This document shows, one piece after another, positions 9,301-17,700 of a stretch of 64,000 nt of DNA; the first letter of the stretch is position 1; every line of letters starts with the position of its first letter. The notes below the pieces were generated by a model that was given only the letters and a program-made list of their open reading frames with translations, was not told where the DNA came from and did no database searches. Source of the DNA: DASXAI01 sp963798445 (GTDB lineage: Bacteria; Actinomycetota; Acidimicrobiia; Acidimicrobiales; Ilumatobacteraceae). A program made the position numbers and the translations under genes. The DNA lies in NCBI GenBank assembly GCA_963798445.1, contig CAWCTH010000002.1, positions 434,001 to 498,000 of the forward strand. Reading direction: 5' to 3'.

Positions 9301-9851
9301 AACAGGTTGTCGCGCCCGAAGATGTCCTGGAGCCGGGCCGCCTTCTCGAGGGCGCCGCGCTCGTCGCCGGCAGCGAGGGACTGCAGCACGTGGCCCCCCA
9401 GGCACCCGGTCGTGGCGATCAGGCCCTCGTGGTGGCGCGCCAGCAGCTCCCAGTCCATCCGGGGCTTGTAGTAGTAGCCCTCCAGGAAGGCCAGGCTGGA
9501 GAGCTGGATCAGGTTGCGGTAGCCGGCGTCGTTCTCGGCCAGCATGGTGAGGTGGTAGTAGAGCTTCTTGCCCCCCTCGGCGTCGCCGCCGGTGTCGTCG
9601 ATGCGACCCCGGCGCGCCGGCCGCTCGTGGCGGCTCTCGTGGGCCATGTACATCTCTGACCCGATGACCGGCGTGACGCCCTGGGCCCGGCAGGCGGCGT
9701 AGAACTCCAGGACCCCGTACATGTTGCCGTGGTCAGTGATGCCGAGCGCGGGCTGACCGTCGGCGGCGGCGGCGGCCACCAGCTGATCCAGCCGCGAAGC
9801 ACCGTCCAGCATGGAGTATTCGGTGTGGACGTGGAGGTGGGTAAACGACAT
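6303..9851 (-). CDS. dnaE: DNA polymerase III subunit alpha
   Basis: A 1182-residue replicative polymerase, the usual DnaE1 length with no intein. The N-terminal PHP domain opens with FTHLHVHTEYSMLDGASRL and ITDHGNMYG. The polymerase active site is visible in SMPDIDMDFDSRYRDEMI (about residue 410), which carries two of the catalytic Asp residues. VGPGRGSAAGCAVAY and FNKSHSYGYGYIAYQTAYLK are intact family blocks. The C-terminus has an OB-fold (ATVGGVITNLQRKFTKKGDPM) and a tau-binding-like tail. It synthesises the leading and lagging strands in the replisome. The start at 9851 is fixed by the PHP motif. Little leader separates it from the divergent bpa promoter, and no clear Shine-Dalgarno is seen, so the mRNA may be nearly leaderless. 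Confidence 0.97.
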   Translation of the reverse strand: MSFTHLHVHTEYSMLDGASRLDQLVAAAAADGQPALGITDHGNMYGVLEFYAACRAQGVTPVIGSEMYMAHESRHERPARRGRIDDTGGDAEGGKKLYYHLTMLAENDAGYRNLIQLSSLAFLEGYYYKPRMDWELLARHHEGLIATTGCLGGHVLQSLAAGDERGALEKAARLQDIFGRDNLFVELQDHGIPLQHQTNPQLLEIARKIEAPLLATNDSHYTNRDDHLAHDALLCVQTGALMSDPKRFKFEGDEHYLKPAAEMRHLFRELPEACDNSLWIAERADVTIEFGTPKLPEFPLPPAFHSGTDYLRDLTFQGAKERWGDPLPPAVLERLVYELKVIADMGFSSYFLIVWDLIHHARQSGIRVGPGRGSAAGCAVAYCLRITDLDPIRYDLLFERFLNPSRISMPDIDMDFDSRYRDEMIRYAAERYGRDHVAQIITFSTIKARAAVRDAARVLGYPYAVGDRVAKAMPPLVMGRDTPLRACFELDPKHADGYKAAVDLRAMYDADPDVKRVVDVAKGLEGLRRQDGIHAAAVVITRDPLTDYLPIQRKPENGQAPEQAPVVTQYEMHGVEELGLLKMDFLGLRNLDVIEDTVTLIRESKDPAFDVDAIPLDDDPTLALLRRGDSIGVFQLEGGPMRTLMRSLAPTSFDDVAALVALYRPGPMAANMHNDYADRKNGRKPITYLHGDLEELLADTQGLMIYQESVMRVAQKFAGYDLAEADNLRKACGKKIRALIAAEREKFVAGCERTGYGAAIGTQLFDIIEPFADYAFNKSHSYGYGYIAYQTAYLKAHFPVEYLACLLTSVKGNLDKAAMYLAECRVLGVQVLNPDINVAASDFIGLAPEDAPAGVELAPGSPGVIPFGLSAVRNVGEGLVELIIRERDKNGPFCDFQEFVDRVDFNVLNKRTIESLIKGGAFDSMGHRRKGLLQVYELIIDQSVARRRKEAEGQFDLFAGLGAEAPTHDRVDIPDVEFDKLERLAYEKEMLGLYVSDHPLLGAERALRRKTDCTIAELMEREDGSMATVGGVITNLQRKFTKKGDPMAVFVLEDLQSAMEVMVFPKTMLDHGYKLQPDAVVTVKGRVDGRDETPKLMCLELNVVEAISDEAPPLRLKLPALSLSEERIGTLKRLLSEHPGDSQVFLHIGEGKVLRLADDYCVDLPRVVGELRVAFGHDAVAL

Positions 9852-9920
9852 AGCTGTGGTTTGAGAACGTAGTGCACGCGGGAGGACCCGACCAGAGGCA
9901 AGTGCGGGCATGATGGAGCC
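9852..9920. promoter_or_regulatory. Divergent promoter region dnaE / bpa
   Basis: This 69-bp interval is the only DNA between two divergent start codons, so both promoters must lie in or near it. TACGTT on the minus strand is a possible -10 for dnaE, about 20 bases before the start. GGAG just before the bpa ATG is a short ribosome-binding site. Both calls rest on position and weak motifs. Confidence 0.35.
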
Positions 9921-10415
9921 ATGACGGATATCGAGCACGGTGAGCTGCTCGCGCCCTCGACCGGCGCCGGCGAGGCCACGCCTGAGACCGAGACGGAGTC
10001 GGTGCAGTCCCCGGCCAAGGTGATGCGCATCGGCACCATGGTGAAGCAGCTGCTCGACGAGGTCCGCGCCGCCCCGCTGGACGATCGCAGCCGGGAGCGA
10101 CTGACGGAGATCTACCAGCGCTCGGTGGACGAGCTGAGCGAGGCGCTCTCGCCCGACCTCCAGCAGGAGCTGCGCGGGTTCGCCCTGCCGTTCACCAACG
10201 GCACCCCGACCGACGCCGAGCTGCGGGTGGCCCAGGCCCAGCTCGTCGGCTGGCTGGAGGGGTTGTTCCACGGCATCCAGGCCACGCTGTTCGCCCAGCA
10301 GCTGGCCGCCCAGCAGCAGCTCCAGCAGATACGCGGGGGCCAGGGTCAGCTCCCGCCCGGCGCCACCATGCAGCGCCGCCCGGACACCGACAACCGCCCG
10401 GGCACGTACCTCTAG
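9921..10415 (+). CDS. bpa: Bacterial proteasome activator Bpa/PafE (DUF2587)
   Basis: A 164-residue protein matching the actinobacterial proteasome activator Bpa (PafE). The N-terminus is acidic and disordered. A helical core starts near KVMRIGTMVKQLLDEVRAAP (about residue 34) and continues through RLTEIYQRSVDELSEALSP and LRVAQAQLVGWLEGLFHGIQ. A Gln-rich helix (AAQQQLQQ) leads to a flexible tail ending GTYL. In mycobacteria the C-terminal GQYL docks into 20S proteasome pockets and opens the gate without ATP; the Tyr-Leu end is kept here. Bpa rings feed unfolded proteins to the proteasome. No prcA, prcB, mpa or pup is in the window, so the partner proteasome is inferred. Confidence 0.9.
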   Translation: MTDIEHGELLAPSTGAGEATPETETESVQSPAKVMRIGTMVKQLLDEVRAAPLDDRSRERLTEIYQRSVDELSEALSPDLQQELRGFALPFTNGTPTDAELRVAQAQLVGWLEGLFHGIQATLFAQQLAAQQQLQQIRGGQGQLPPGATMQRRPDTDNRPGTYL

Positions 10416-10422
10416 CGCGGCG

Positions 10423-11541
10423 TCAGCCGGCGAGGAGGGGCACGTACATCTCCGCTGCGGTGAGGGAGCCGTGGCGGCAGATCAGCCGGAAGGGACCCGA
10501 GTCGGCCGGGTCGTCGAAGGCCACCGGCGCCCGGGCCACGAGGGCCACGTCGCCCACCCGGTCGGCGGCGTCGGGGCCGAGGCGCGGCCCGAACCACTCC
10601 TCGTCGCAGACCTGCTCGACCGGCGCCACCCACGCCACGTCGCGGTAGGCGTCGGTGGCCGCCGCCAGCACATCGGCGGCGGCGCCCGGGCGGGCGTGCA
10701 GCCAGCGGAACCGGCCCTCCCCTGATTGCAGGGCCACCAGGTCGAGGACCGACGGCTCGGGCGTGAGGAGCCCGCCGGCGCAGTCGACCTGACCGTGATC
10801 CGACGTCACCACCAGCACGGCACCCGGCGGCAGCGCCGCCAGGAGGTCGGCCACGAGGCGGTCGGCCGCCGCCAGCTCGGCGTCGTAGTGCTCCTCCAAG
10901 CCGTACTCGTGCGCCACCTTGTCGATGCCCTCGTAGTACGCGTACACGAACGGTTCGCCGCTCACGAGGAGTCGCCGCACCTCCACCACGAGCGAGGAGG
11001 GCAGCCGGAAGCCGATCTGGCGCACACCGGCCAAATGGGCCAGCGAGAACCCGGAGCCGGTGAACTCGGCTCGGGTGACGACCGGGACGTTGGCCCCGAG
11101 GAAGGGCGGCGACGGCTGGAACTGTGCCGGCGGGATGCGCTTGCGGGCATCGGCACCGGCGGTCGACCACCGCAGCACGTTCAGGACCTCGCCGTGCACG
11201 GCGATGCGGTACCCGACGACCCCGTGCTCACCAGGCGTGAGCCCGGTGGTGATGGAGGTCAGCGCCGTCGCCGTGGTGGACGGCGCCACGGTGGTGATGC
11301 GACCGCCGCTCAGGGACCGCATGCTCGGCGCCAACGCCCACCGCGGCTCGAGCTGCTCCCACCCGAGACCGTCGAGCACGAGCAGCACCACCTGACGAGC
11401 GCCACTGATCTCCTCCGGCATCCAGGCGGGCAACACCGCACCGGGCCGGCGACCGATCAGTGCCGGGACGATGTTGTGGACGCTGGCGCCCGCATAGTCA
11501 GGGAGCACGAGTTCGTCGCCCACGACCGGGAAGTCCACCAC
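10423..11541 (-). CDS. Alkaline-phosphatase-superfamily phosphodiesterase
   Basis: A 372-residue member of the nucleotide pyrophosphatase/phosphodiesterase branch of the alkaline phosphatase superfamily. Metal and nucleophile sites are visible: VVLLVLDGLGWEQL (metal Asp), VAPSTTATALTSITTGLTPG (nucleophile Thr), YYEGIDKVAHEYG (metal Asp and His) and VVTSDHGQVD (Asp-His). These coordinate two zinc-type ions that hydrolyse phosphate mono- or diesters. No signal peptide is seen, which leaves a cytosolic role likely. I chose the GTG at 11541 because a GAGGG Shine-Dalgarno lies 6 bases upstream and further upstream sequence would run into the divergent Rrf2 promoter. The next in-frame GTG (11538) is an alternative. 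Confidence 0.82.
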   Translation of the reverse strand: MVDFPVVGDELVLPDYAGASVHNIVPALIGRRPGAVLPAWMPEEISGARQVVLLVLDGLGWEQLEPRWALAPSMRSLSGGRITTVAPSTTATALTSITTGLTPGEHGVVGYRIAVHGEVLNVLRWSTAGADARKRIPPAQFQPSPPFLGANVPVVTRAEFTGSGFSLAHLAGVRQIGFRLPSSLVVEVRRLLVSGEPFVYAYYEGIDKVAHEYGLEEHYDAELAAADRLVADLLAALPPGAVLVVTSDHGQVDCAGGLLTPEPSVLDLVALQSGEGRFRWLHARPGAAADVLAAATDAYRDVAWVAPVEQVCDEEWFGPRLGPDAADRVGDVALVARAPVAFDDPADSGPFRLICRHGSLTAAEMYVPLLAG

Positions 11542-11602
11542 CCGGCACCCTCGAACGCCACATCGTGGCGCCCGACCTGGTCGGCAGCCGTACGATGGCA
11601 CG

Positions 11603-12040
11603 GTGAGGGTCTCGACCAGAGGCGACTACGCGTGCCGGGCGCTGCTGTCCTTGGCGCTGCACTCGGGCGAGGGCGCGCCGACGTCGGTGCGCGACATCGC
11701 CGAGCGCACCGGCCTCCCCCAGCCCTACCTCGAGCAGATCCTCCTCGCCCTGAAGGGCGCCGGCCTCGTGCGCTCCAAGCGAGGCGTCGGCGGCGGGTAC
11801 ATCCTGGCCCGGGCCCCTGCCGACATCCGCTTGTCGGACGTGGTGAGCGCGGTCGACGGTCCCATCGCCCTCGGCGACTTCGGTGAGCCCCACCAGGACG
11901 GTGCGTGCGATCACGAGGGCCAGTGCGTGCTCCTGGCCATCTGGGCCGTCGTCGGCGAGCAGATCCGCCGCCAGCTCGACGGCTACACCCTCGCCGACGT
12001 GGCCTCAGCGGCGCGCGGCGAGACGGCCTGGCCGGAGTGA
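11603..12040 (+). CDS. Rrf2-family transcriptional regulator
   Basis: A 145-residue Rrf2 regulator. The winged helix covers residues 1-65 (STRGDYACRALLSLA, SVRDIAERTGLPQPYLEQIL, GLVRSKRGVGGGYILAR), and the GGYxLAR wing is characteristic. The C-terminal half carries two Cys in CDHEGQC, where IscR, NsrR and RirA-type proteins hold Fe-S ligands. A third ligand Cys, usual in those subgroups, is not obvious here. It may sense redox state or iron through a cluster or a thiol pair. It starts at GTG 11603 and is divergent from the phosphodiesterase gene across about 60 bp, which it may autoregulate. No suf or isc genes are nearby. Confidence 0.85.
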   Translation: MRVSTRGDYACRALLSLALHSGEGAPTSVRDIAERTGLPQPYLEQILLALKGAGLVRSKRGVGGGYILARAPADIRLSDVVSAVDGPIALGDFGEPHQDGACDHEGQCVLLAIWAVVGEQIRRQLDGYTLADVASAARGETAWPE

Positions 12041-12361
12041 CGATCGCTCCGACGTTCGCCGGTCCGGCCGCTGGCGCCGCAGGTGGCGAGGGCCGCACCG
12101 ACGGCGACGACGGACGGCACGGCGTGTCCACAGCGACCCTGAGTCGGGTCGTGCCGGCCGCTGCGTCAGTTGCTCTGCGTGGTCGACATCAGGGCCTTCG
12201 CTCGTTCTCGTTGCATTTCTGCAGCAAATTCGATGCACTTCTGCACCGAGAAGCAGCACGGCACCGAGAATGACGACGGCAACGCTCACTCACCGTGGGT
12301 TCCACGACGACGGGTCTCGCCTAGCGATGTCGCCGCCACCAACCGTGTCCCGGCGCTGCCG
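12041..12361. other. 321-bp interval between convergent genes
   Basis: No convincing gene lies here. Reading frames through it have poor codon use and no recognisable protein. The middle (about 12200-12290) is clearly less GC-rich than its surroundings and holds the twin 12-mers listed separately. A small RNA or a decayed gene cannot be excluded. Confidence 0.4.
12212..12245. repeat. Twin TGCA-flanked 12-mers, 22-bp period
   Basis: TGCATTTCTGCA (12212-12223) and TGCACTTCTGCA (12234-12245) differ at one base and are each bounded by TGCA. Their starts are exactly 22 bp apart, close to two helical turns. This looks like a paired protein-binding site, but no regulator is identified and it lies between convergent 3' ends. 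Confidence 0.5.
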
Positions 12362-13273
12362 TCAGCCGAGGGCGGCGAGCACCGCCTCCATGTCGGGCGG
12401 CAGGGGTGAGGTGAACCGGATGCGCTGGTGGTTGACCGGGTGGTCGAAGGCCAGGGCGGCGGCGTGCAGCATCGGGCGGTCGGCCTCGATGCCCGGTCGC
12501 AACCCGCCGTAGCGGGCGTCGCCCACCACCGGGTGGCCGATGGCGGCGAGGTGGACGCGGATCTGGTGGGTGCGGCCCGTCTCCAGCCGGCACCGCAGCA
12601 ACGCCACCTCCGGGACCGCCCACGACCGCTCCACCTCGTAGGCGGTGCGGGCGGGTCGGCCCGAGGCCGACACCACCATGCGGGTCGGGTCGCGCGCCGA
12701 GCGCCCGATCGGCGCGTCCACCGCGCCCCGTCGCGTCTCCGGCACCCCCCACACCAGCGCCAGGTACTCACGCGTCGCCGTGCGCGACGCCAGCTGGCGC
12801 ACCAGAGCGCTGTAGGCGGCGTCGGTGCGGGCCACGACGAGGAGCCCGGAGGTGCCGGCGTCGAGACGGTGCACGATGCCCGGCCGTTGCGGATCGGGGC
12901 CGACGCCGGCCAGGTCGGGGAAGCGGGCCAGCAGCCCGTTCACCATGGTGGCGTCGAGGTTGCCGGCACCCGGATGCACCACCAGGCCCGCCGGCTTGTC
13001 CACCACGATCACCGCCTCGTCGGCGTGCACCACCGGGACCTCGACGTGACCGTCAGGCATGGCCGCCGCCGGTGGCACCGCGAGGCTGACGGTGACGTCG
13101 AGGGTCTGGCCGGCGTGGCCGCGCTGCTTGCCGCTGGCCACGACGGCGCCGTCCACGACGACGGCCCCCTGGTCGATCAGGGCGGTGGCGGCGGCGCGGC
13201 TGACACCACACAGCATCGCCACGATGCGGTCGACCCGCTCGCCGTCGAGGGCGGCCGGCACCACGTCGTTCAC
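12362..13273 (-). CDS. RluA/RluD-family 23S rRNA-type pseudouridine synthase
   Basis: A 303-residue RluA-family enzyme that converts uridine to pseudouridine in RNA. An S4-like RNA-binding domain occupies about residues 10-60 (ERVDRIVAMLCGVSRAAATALIDQGAVVVDG). The catalytic Asp is in GIVHRLDAGTSGLLVVAR (about residue 135). The late CRLETGRTHQIRVHLAAIGHP block is diagnostic. It starts at GTG 13273, which overlaps the lspA stop by 4 bases, an order (lspA then rluD) found widely in bacteria. That pairing supports an RluD-like role, but the target site cannot be read from sequence. It is the last gene of the long minus-strand cluster. Confidence 0.9.
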   Translation of the reverse strand: MNDVVPAALDGERVDRIVAMLCGVSRAAATALIDQGAVVVDGAVVASGKQRGHAGQTLDVTVSLAVPPAAAMPDGHVEVPVVHADEAVIVVDKPAGLVVHPGAGNLDATMVNGLLARFPDLAGVGPDPQRPGIVHRLDAGTSGLLVVARTDAAYSALVRQLASRTATREYLALVWGVPETRRGAVDAPIGRSARDPTRMVVSASGRPARTAYEVERSWAVPEVALLRCRLETGRTHQIRVHLAAIGHPVVGDARYGGLRPGIEADRPMLHAAALAFDHPVNHQRIRFTSPLPPDMEAVLAALG

Positions 13274-13776
13274 GAGGTGTCGGGCCCAGTGGCTCGCAAC
13301 GATGCCAGCAGCAGCAGTGCGCCACCGATCACGACGGCCGAGTCGGCCACGTTGAAGATGGGCCACCACTGGAGGTCGATGAAGTCGACCACTTCTCCGC
13401 CCAGCAATCCATCGCCCGAGCGCAGCAGGCGGTCCAGGATGTTGCCGGCGGCACCGCCCACGACCAGCCCGACGGCTACGGCGGCGAACGTGGAGTGGTT
13501 GTGGCGCCGCAGCGAGACGAGCAGCACCACCACCACGACCAGGGCGATGACGCCGATGATGGGGCCGAGGCCTCGACCTTGGCTGAAGGCCATGCCGCCG
13601 TTGAACGTGAGGTGGAACCGCAGGGTCCAGAAGACGTCGATGTCGTGATCGGCCAGGGCGTTGACGGCCCACGCCTTCGTGAGCTGGTCGACCGCGATGA
13701 CGGCGACGGCCACGGCGATCGTGATGACCGTGCTCCGCGACGCCAGGCGCGTCACTGAGCGCGGCGGTGCGCTCAC
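13270..13776 (-). CDS. lspA: Lipoprotein signal peptidase
   Basis: A 168-residue membrane aspartic protease that removes signal peptides from diacylated prolipoproteins. Four hydrophobic helices are visible. The family blocks VIAVDQLTKAWAV, FNGGMAFSQGRG, GGAAGNILDRLLR and PIFNVADSAVVIGG are intact; the catalytic Asp pair lies in NILDR and NVADS. It starts at GTG 13776, overlapping the stop of the upstream DksA-like gene by 4 bases. It is followed by the pseudouridine synthase with another 4-base overlap, so the three genes are probably translationally coupled. A likely client in the window is the GerMN lipoprotein at 54864. Confidence 0.95.
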   Translation of the reverse strand: MSAPPRSVTRLASRSTVITIAVAVAVIAVDQLTKAWAVNALADHDIDVFWTLRFHLTFNGGMAFSQGRGLGPIIGVIALVVVVVLLVSLRRHNHSTFAAVAVGLVVGGAAGNILDRLLRSGDGLLGGEVVDFIDLQWWPIFNVADSAVVIGGALLLLASLRATGPDTS

Positions 13777-14348
13777 CGCCGAGTGCCGAGGCCGCCGACC
13801 TTCTCCTCGACCAGCTCGGTCGCCCACGGGATGGCCCGTAGGCGCTCCTTGGGGATGGCCTTGCCGGAGACCGTGGAGAACCCGTAGGTGCCCTCCACGA
13901 TGCGCTGGAGGGCGGCGTCGATGTCGGTGATCGTCTGGCGGGCCTGGGCCGACAAGGCCAGGTCACGCTCTCGCTCCACGACCAGCGAGTCGCCCTCGCC
14001 GGACTCGTCGTCGAACTGGACGTCGCCGGGGTCGAGGTCCTCCATGAGCGACGCCGCCTCGCCCTCGAGGCGCTCGGCGGAGCCGAGCAGCTTGGCTCGC
14101 TCCTCGAGCAGCAGCTCGCGCTGGCCCTCCAGGAACTTGGCGTCGAACGGCGACGCGGCGGCCTTCTTGGCCGGCGCGGTCGCCGCGCCGGCCTTCTTGA
14201 CCGGCGCCGTGGTCCCCGTCGCCGCCTTCTTGGCCGCGTCGACCTTGGCCGGTGCCTTCTTGGACACGGGCACTTCGGCCGCCTTGGCGACCTCTTTCTT
14301 GGCCGGCACGACCTTGGGGGCGGACTGGTGGGGAACGGGATTGGCCAT
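13773..14348 (-). CDS. DksA/TraR-like protein lacking zinc-finger cysteines
   Basis: A 191-residue protein. Residues 1-68 are a low-complexity Ala/Lys/Pro tail (repeated PAKK and KKA motifs), probably disordered and basic. Residues 70-150 form a coiled-coil-like helix pair (LEGQRELLLEERAKLLGSAE). The C-terminus has the DksA/TraR layout YGFSTVSGKAIPKERLRAIP, but every position normally occupied by zinc-ligand Cys is Ser, Val, Leu or Glu. Family members bind the RNA polymerase secondary channel and modulate initiation; loss of Cys may mean redox-independent folding or a different role. It lies directly before lspA with a 4-base overlap. Confidence 0.75.
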   Translation of the reverse strand: MANPVPHQSAPKVVPAKKEVAKAAEVPVSKKAPAKVDAAKKAATGTTAPVKKAGAATAPAKKAAASPFDAKFLEGQRELLLEERAKLLGSAERLEGEAASLMEDLDPGDVQFDDESGEGDSLVVERERDLALSAQARQTITDIDAALQRIVEGTYGFSTVSGKAIPKERLRAIPWATELVEEKVGGLGTRR

Positions 14349-14409
14349 CAGGGACTGGTCCTTCCGAGCGGATGGAGTCGAGGGATGCTAGGCGGACGGC
14401 GTGGGCTCA

Positions 14410-14757
14410 TCAACGACGACCGCCGCCGTGGTTGGTGCCGGGCCCGGCGGCGGGGAACAGCCGCTCGATGGCGGCGTCGGCGTCGTCGGGGTCGAGGCCG
14501 CCCAGACGGAAGCGCTTGGTACGGGCGGTGGCGCCGGACACGAGGGCCACATCGGCGGTCTTGAGACCAAGTTCCGTGGCCAGCAGCTCCACCAGGGCGG
14601 CGTTGGCCCGGCCGTCGACCGGCGGCGCCGCTACGCGCACCTTCACGGCGTCACCGTGGCGGCCGGTGACCGCGGAGCGCCCGGCGCCGGGTGAGGCGTG
14701 GACGCGCAGCACCACCGCCCCGCCCACCACGTCGTAGAGATCGGTGACCTCACTCAT
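14410..14757 (-). CDS. DUF167 / YggU-family protein
   Basis: A 115-residue DUF167 protein. The fold's signature segments are visible: VLRVHASPGAGRSAVTG, VKVRVAAPPVDGRANAALVELLA (about residues 38-60) and VALVSGATARTKRFRLGG. The family is small and conserved with no proven enzyme activity. The ATG overlaps the ileS stop by 4 bases, so it is the next cistron after ileS. A Gly/Pro-rich tail of about 15 residues extends beyond the usual domain end. Confidence 0.88.
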   Translation of the reverse strand: MSEVTDLYDVVGGAVVLRVHASPGAGRSAVTGRHGDAVKVRVAAPPVDGRANAALVELLATELGLKTADVALVSGATARTKRFRLGGLDPDDADAAIERLFPAAGPGTNHGGGRR

Positions 14758-17700
14758 GCCTTCTCCACCTCCACCTCCACCTCGCCGGCGGCGAGGTCGT
14801 CATCGACCAGGAACGAGGACTCCACGGCGAGCACCTCCTCAGCGAGGAAGCGCCGGAAGGGCTCGAGCGCCGCGATGGTCCCCGGCGACGCCCGCACGAC
14901 CAGCCGGATGCGGTCGCTCACGTGCAGCTCTGCGTCCCTGCGCGCCTGCTGGATGGTACGCACCAGGTCACGCGCCAGGCCTTCAGCCTCCAGCTCGGGG
15001 GTGATCGTGGTGTCGAGGCGCACGATGCCCGCACCGCCCGGCAGGGTCGCCGAGCTCTGGGGATCGGTGGCCACGAGGCGAACCTCGGCCTCGCCCTCCA
15101 GCAGCTCCACGCCGCCCACGACGGGAGGCTGCCCGACCCGCAGCTCGTAGTCGCCGCTCTTGTAGGCCCGCATGACCTGCTGCATGTCGGTGCCCAGCCT
15201 GGGCCCGAGGGCGGCGGGCACGAGCCGCAGCTCGTAGGTCGCGTCGGCGCCGACGTCCTCGGTGAAGCTGACCTGCTTCACGTTCACCTCGTCTTGGATC
15301 AAGTCCGCGAACGGCGCCAGATCGGGGGCGCCCGGCGCGGTGACGTGCAAGGACGCCAGCGGCAGGCGCACTCGCAGGCCGCGTGCTTTGCGGATCGACA
15401 GCGCCGACGAGCAGACGCTGCGCACCGTGTCCATGGCGGCGACCAGGCCGGGATCGGCCGGCAGCGAGTCGGGGTCGGGCCAGTCCGTCAGGTGCACGCT
15501 GCGCTCACCGGTGAGCCCTTGGTAGATCTCCTCGGTGACGAGTGGGAGCAGCGGCGCGGCGACGCGGCTCAGCACCTCCAGCGCGGTGTAGAGCGTGTCG
15601 AAGGCGTCGGCGTCACCGCCCCAGAAGCGATCGCGGCTGCGGCGGATGTACCAGTTGGTGAGGGCGTCGAGGAAGCCCCGGATCTCGGCGCAGGCGGCAA
15701 AGAGGTCGTAGGTGTCCATGTGGCCGGTGACTGCGATGACGAGCTGGTGCAGCTTGGCCAGCAAGTACCGATCGAGCACACCGGCCTGGTCGGTGCGCAC
15801 CTGCGCGGTGAAGTCCTCGGCGTTGGCGTAGAGCGTGAAGAACGACCACGCGTTCCACAGCGGGCGCAGCACCTGGTTGGCCGCGTCGCGGATGCCCTGC
15901 TCGTTCACGACGAGGTCCGTGCCCCGCAGGATGGGCGACGACAGCAGGAACCAGCGCACCGCGTCGGAGCCGTACGTGTCGAACATCTCGAACGGATCGA
16001 CGTAGTTGCGCAGGCTCTTGGACGCCTTCTGGCCGTCGGTGCCGAGGACGATGCCGTGAGACACGCACGTCTGGAACGACGGGCGGTCGAACAGCCCCGT
16101 GGCCAGCACGTGCAGCGTGTAGAACCAGCCACGGGTCTGGCCGATGTACTCGACGATGAAGTCGCCCGGGTAGTGGTGCTCGAACCAGTCGGCGTTCTCG
16201 AACGGGTAGTGCACCTGGGCAAAGGGCATGGAGCCCGACTCGAACCAGCAGTCGAGCACCTCGGGCACGCGCCGCATCATGGACCGGCCGGTCGGATCGT
16301 CGGGGTTGGGTCGCACCAGCTCGTCGACACCCGGGCGGTGCATGTCGGTGACGCGCACGCCGAAGTCGCGCTCGATGTCGTCGAGGCTGCCGTAGACGTC
16401 GATGCGGGGGTAGTTCGGGTCGTCGCTCTTCCACACCGGGATGGGCGAGCCCCAGAAGCGGTTGCGGCTGATCGACCAATCGCGGGCGTGTTCCAGCCAC
16501 TTGCCGAAGCTGCCGTCGCGGATGTGCTCCGGGACCCAGCGGATCTGCTGGTTCAGCTCCACCATGCGGTCACGGAACTTCGTGACCTGCACGAACCACG
16601 ACGACACCGCTCGGTAGACGAGCGGCCGCGAGCATCGCCAGCAATGCGGGTACGGGTGGTCGTAGGTCTCGTGACGAACGACGTGGCCGGCTTCCTTCAG
16701 GGCGCGCGCCACCTCTGGGTTGGCGTCGAAGACGTGCGTGCCCGCCCACGGTTCCACCTCCGCGGTGAAGCGGCCGGCCGAGTCCATGGGGCAGACGACC
16801 TCGATGCCGTAGGCGGCGCAGGCGTTCTGGTCGTCCTCGCCGAAGCCGGGGGCGAGGTGCACGACCCCGGTGCCCTCTTCGGTGGACACGAAGTCGGCGG
16901 CGATGATCTGGAAGGCGTTCGGCTGGCCGGCGAAGAACGGGAACAGCGGCGTGTAGGAGTGACCGGCGAGCTCCCGGCCCTTGAGCGTGCCGACCACGGT
17001 GGCCTCGCCCAGCTCGCGCTGGTAGGCCGCCAGGCGGGCCTCGGCCAGGACGTAGCGGTGGCCGCCATCTTCGACCTCGACGTAGTCGATGTCGTCGCCC
17101 ACGGCGAGCGCCAGGTTTGACGGAAGGGTCCACGGCGTGGTGGTCCACGCGAGGAGGCGACGGCCGTCGTCGAGCTGGAACCAGACCGTGAGGGCCGGGT
17201 CCTGACGATCGCGGTAGACGTCGTCCATGCGCGTCTCGGTGTTGGACAGCGGCGTCTCGCAGCGCCAGCAGTAGGCCAGCACCCGGTAGCCCTCGTAGAT
17301 GAGGCCCTTGTCCCACAGCGCCTTGAACGCCCACATGACGCTCTCGGTGTAGGACAGATCCAACGTCTTGTAGTCGTTCTCGAAGTCGACCCAGCGCGCC
17401 TGGCGGGTGACGTAGCGCTCCCACTCCTTCGTGTACTGCAGCACGCTCGTGCGGCAGGCGTCGTTGAAGGCAGCGACCCCGTACTCCTCGATCGACCGCT
17501 TGCCCGACAGCCCGAGTTGGCGCTCCGTCTCGACCTCGGCGGGAAGGCCGTGGCAGTCCCAGCCGAAACGACGCTCGACCCGGTGGCCCCGCATCGTCTG
17601 GTAGCGCGGCACCGCGTCTTTCACGTAGCCGGTGAGGATGTGGCCGTAGTGAGGTAGGCCGTTGGCGAACGGCGGCCCGTCGTAGAACACGAACTCGTTG

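Noticed and set aside
7195..9405. Second long frame within dnaE on the same strand
   Set aside because: It is an out-of-frame reading of dnaE, extremely rich in Arg and Pro; it does not indicate a frameshift because the DnaE frame is continuous.
6321..9659. Very long open frame antisense to dnaE
   Set aside because: Such frames are expected opposite GC-rich genes; the sense strand is unambiguous DnaE.
6303..9851. Possible intein in dnaE
   Set aside because: Total length (1182 residues) and uninterrupted motifs match an intein-free DnaE.
12170..12409. 79-residue plus-strand frame in the convergent gap
   Set aside because: Codon use is poor, no family is recognised, and its second half is antisense to the conserved end of the pseudouridine synthase.
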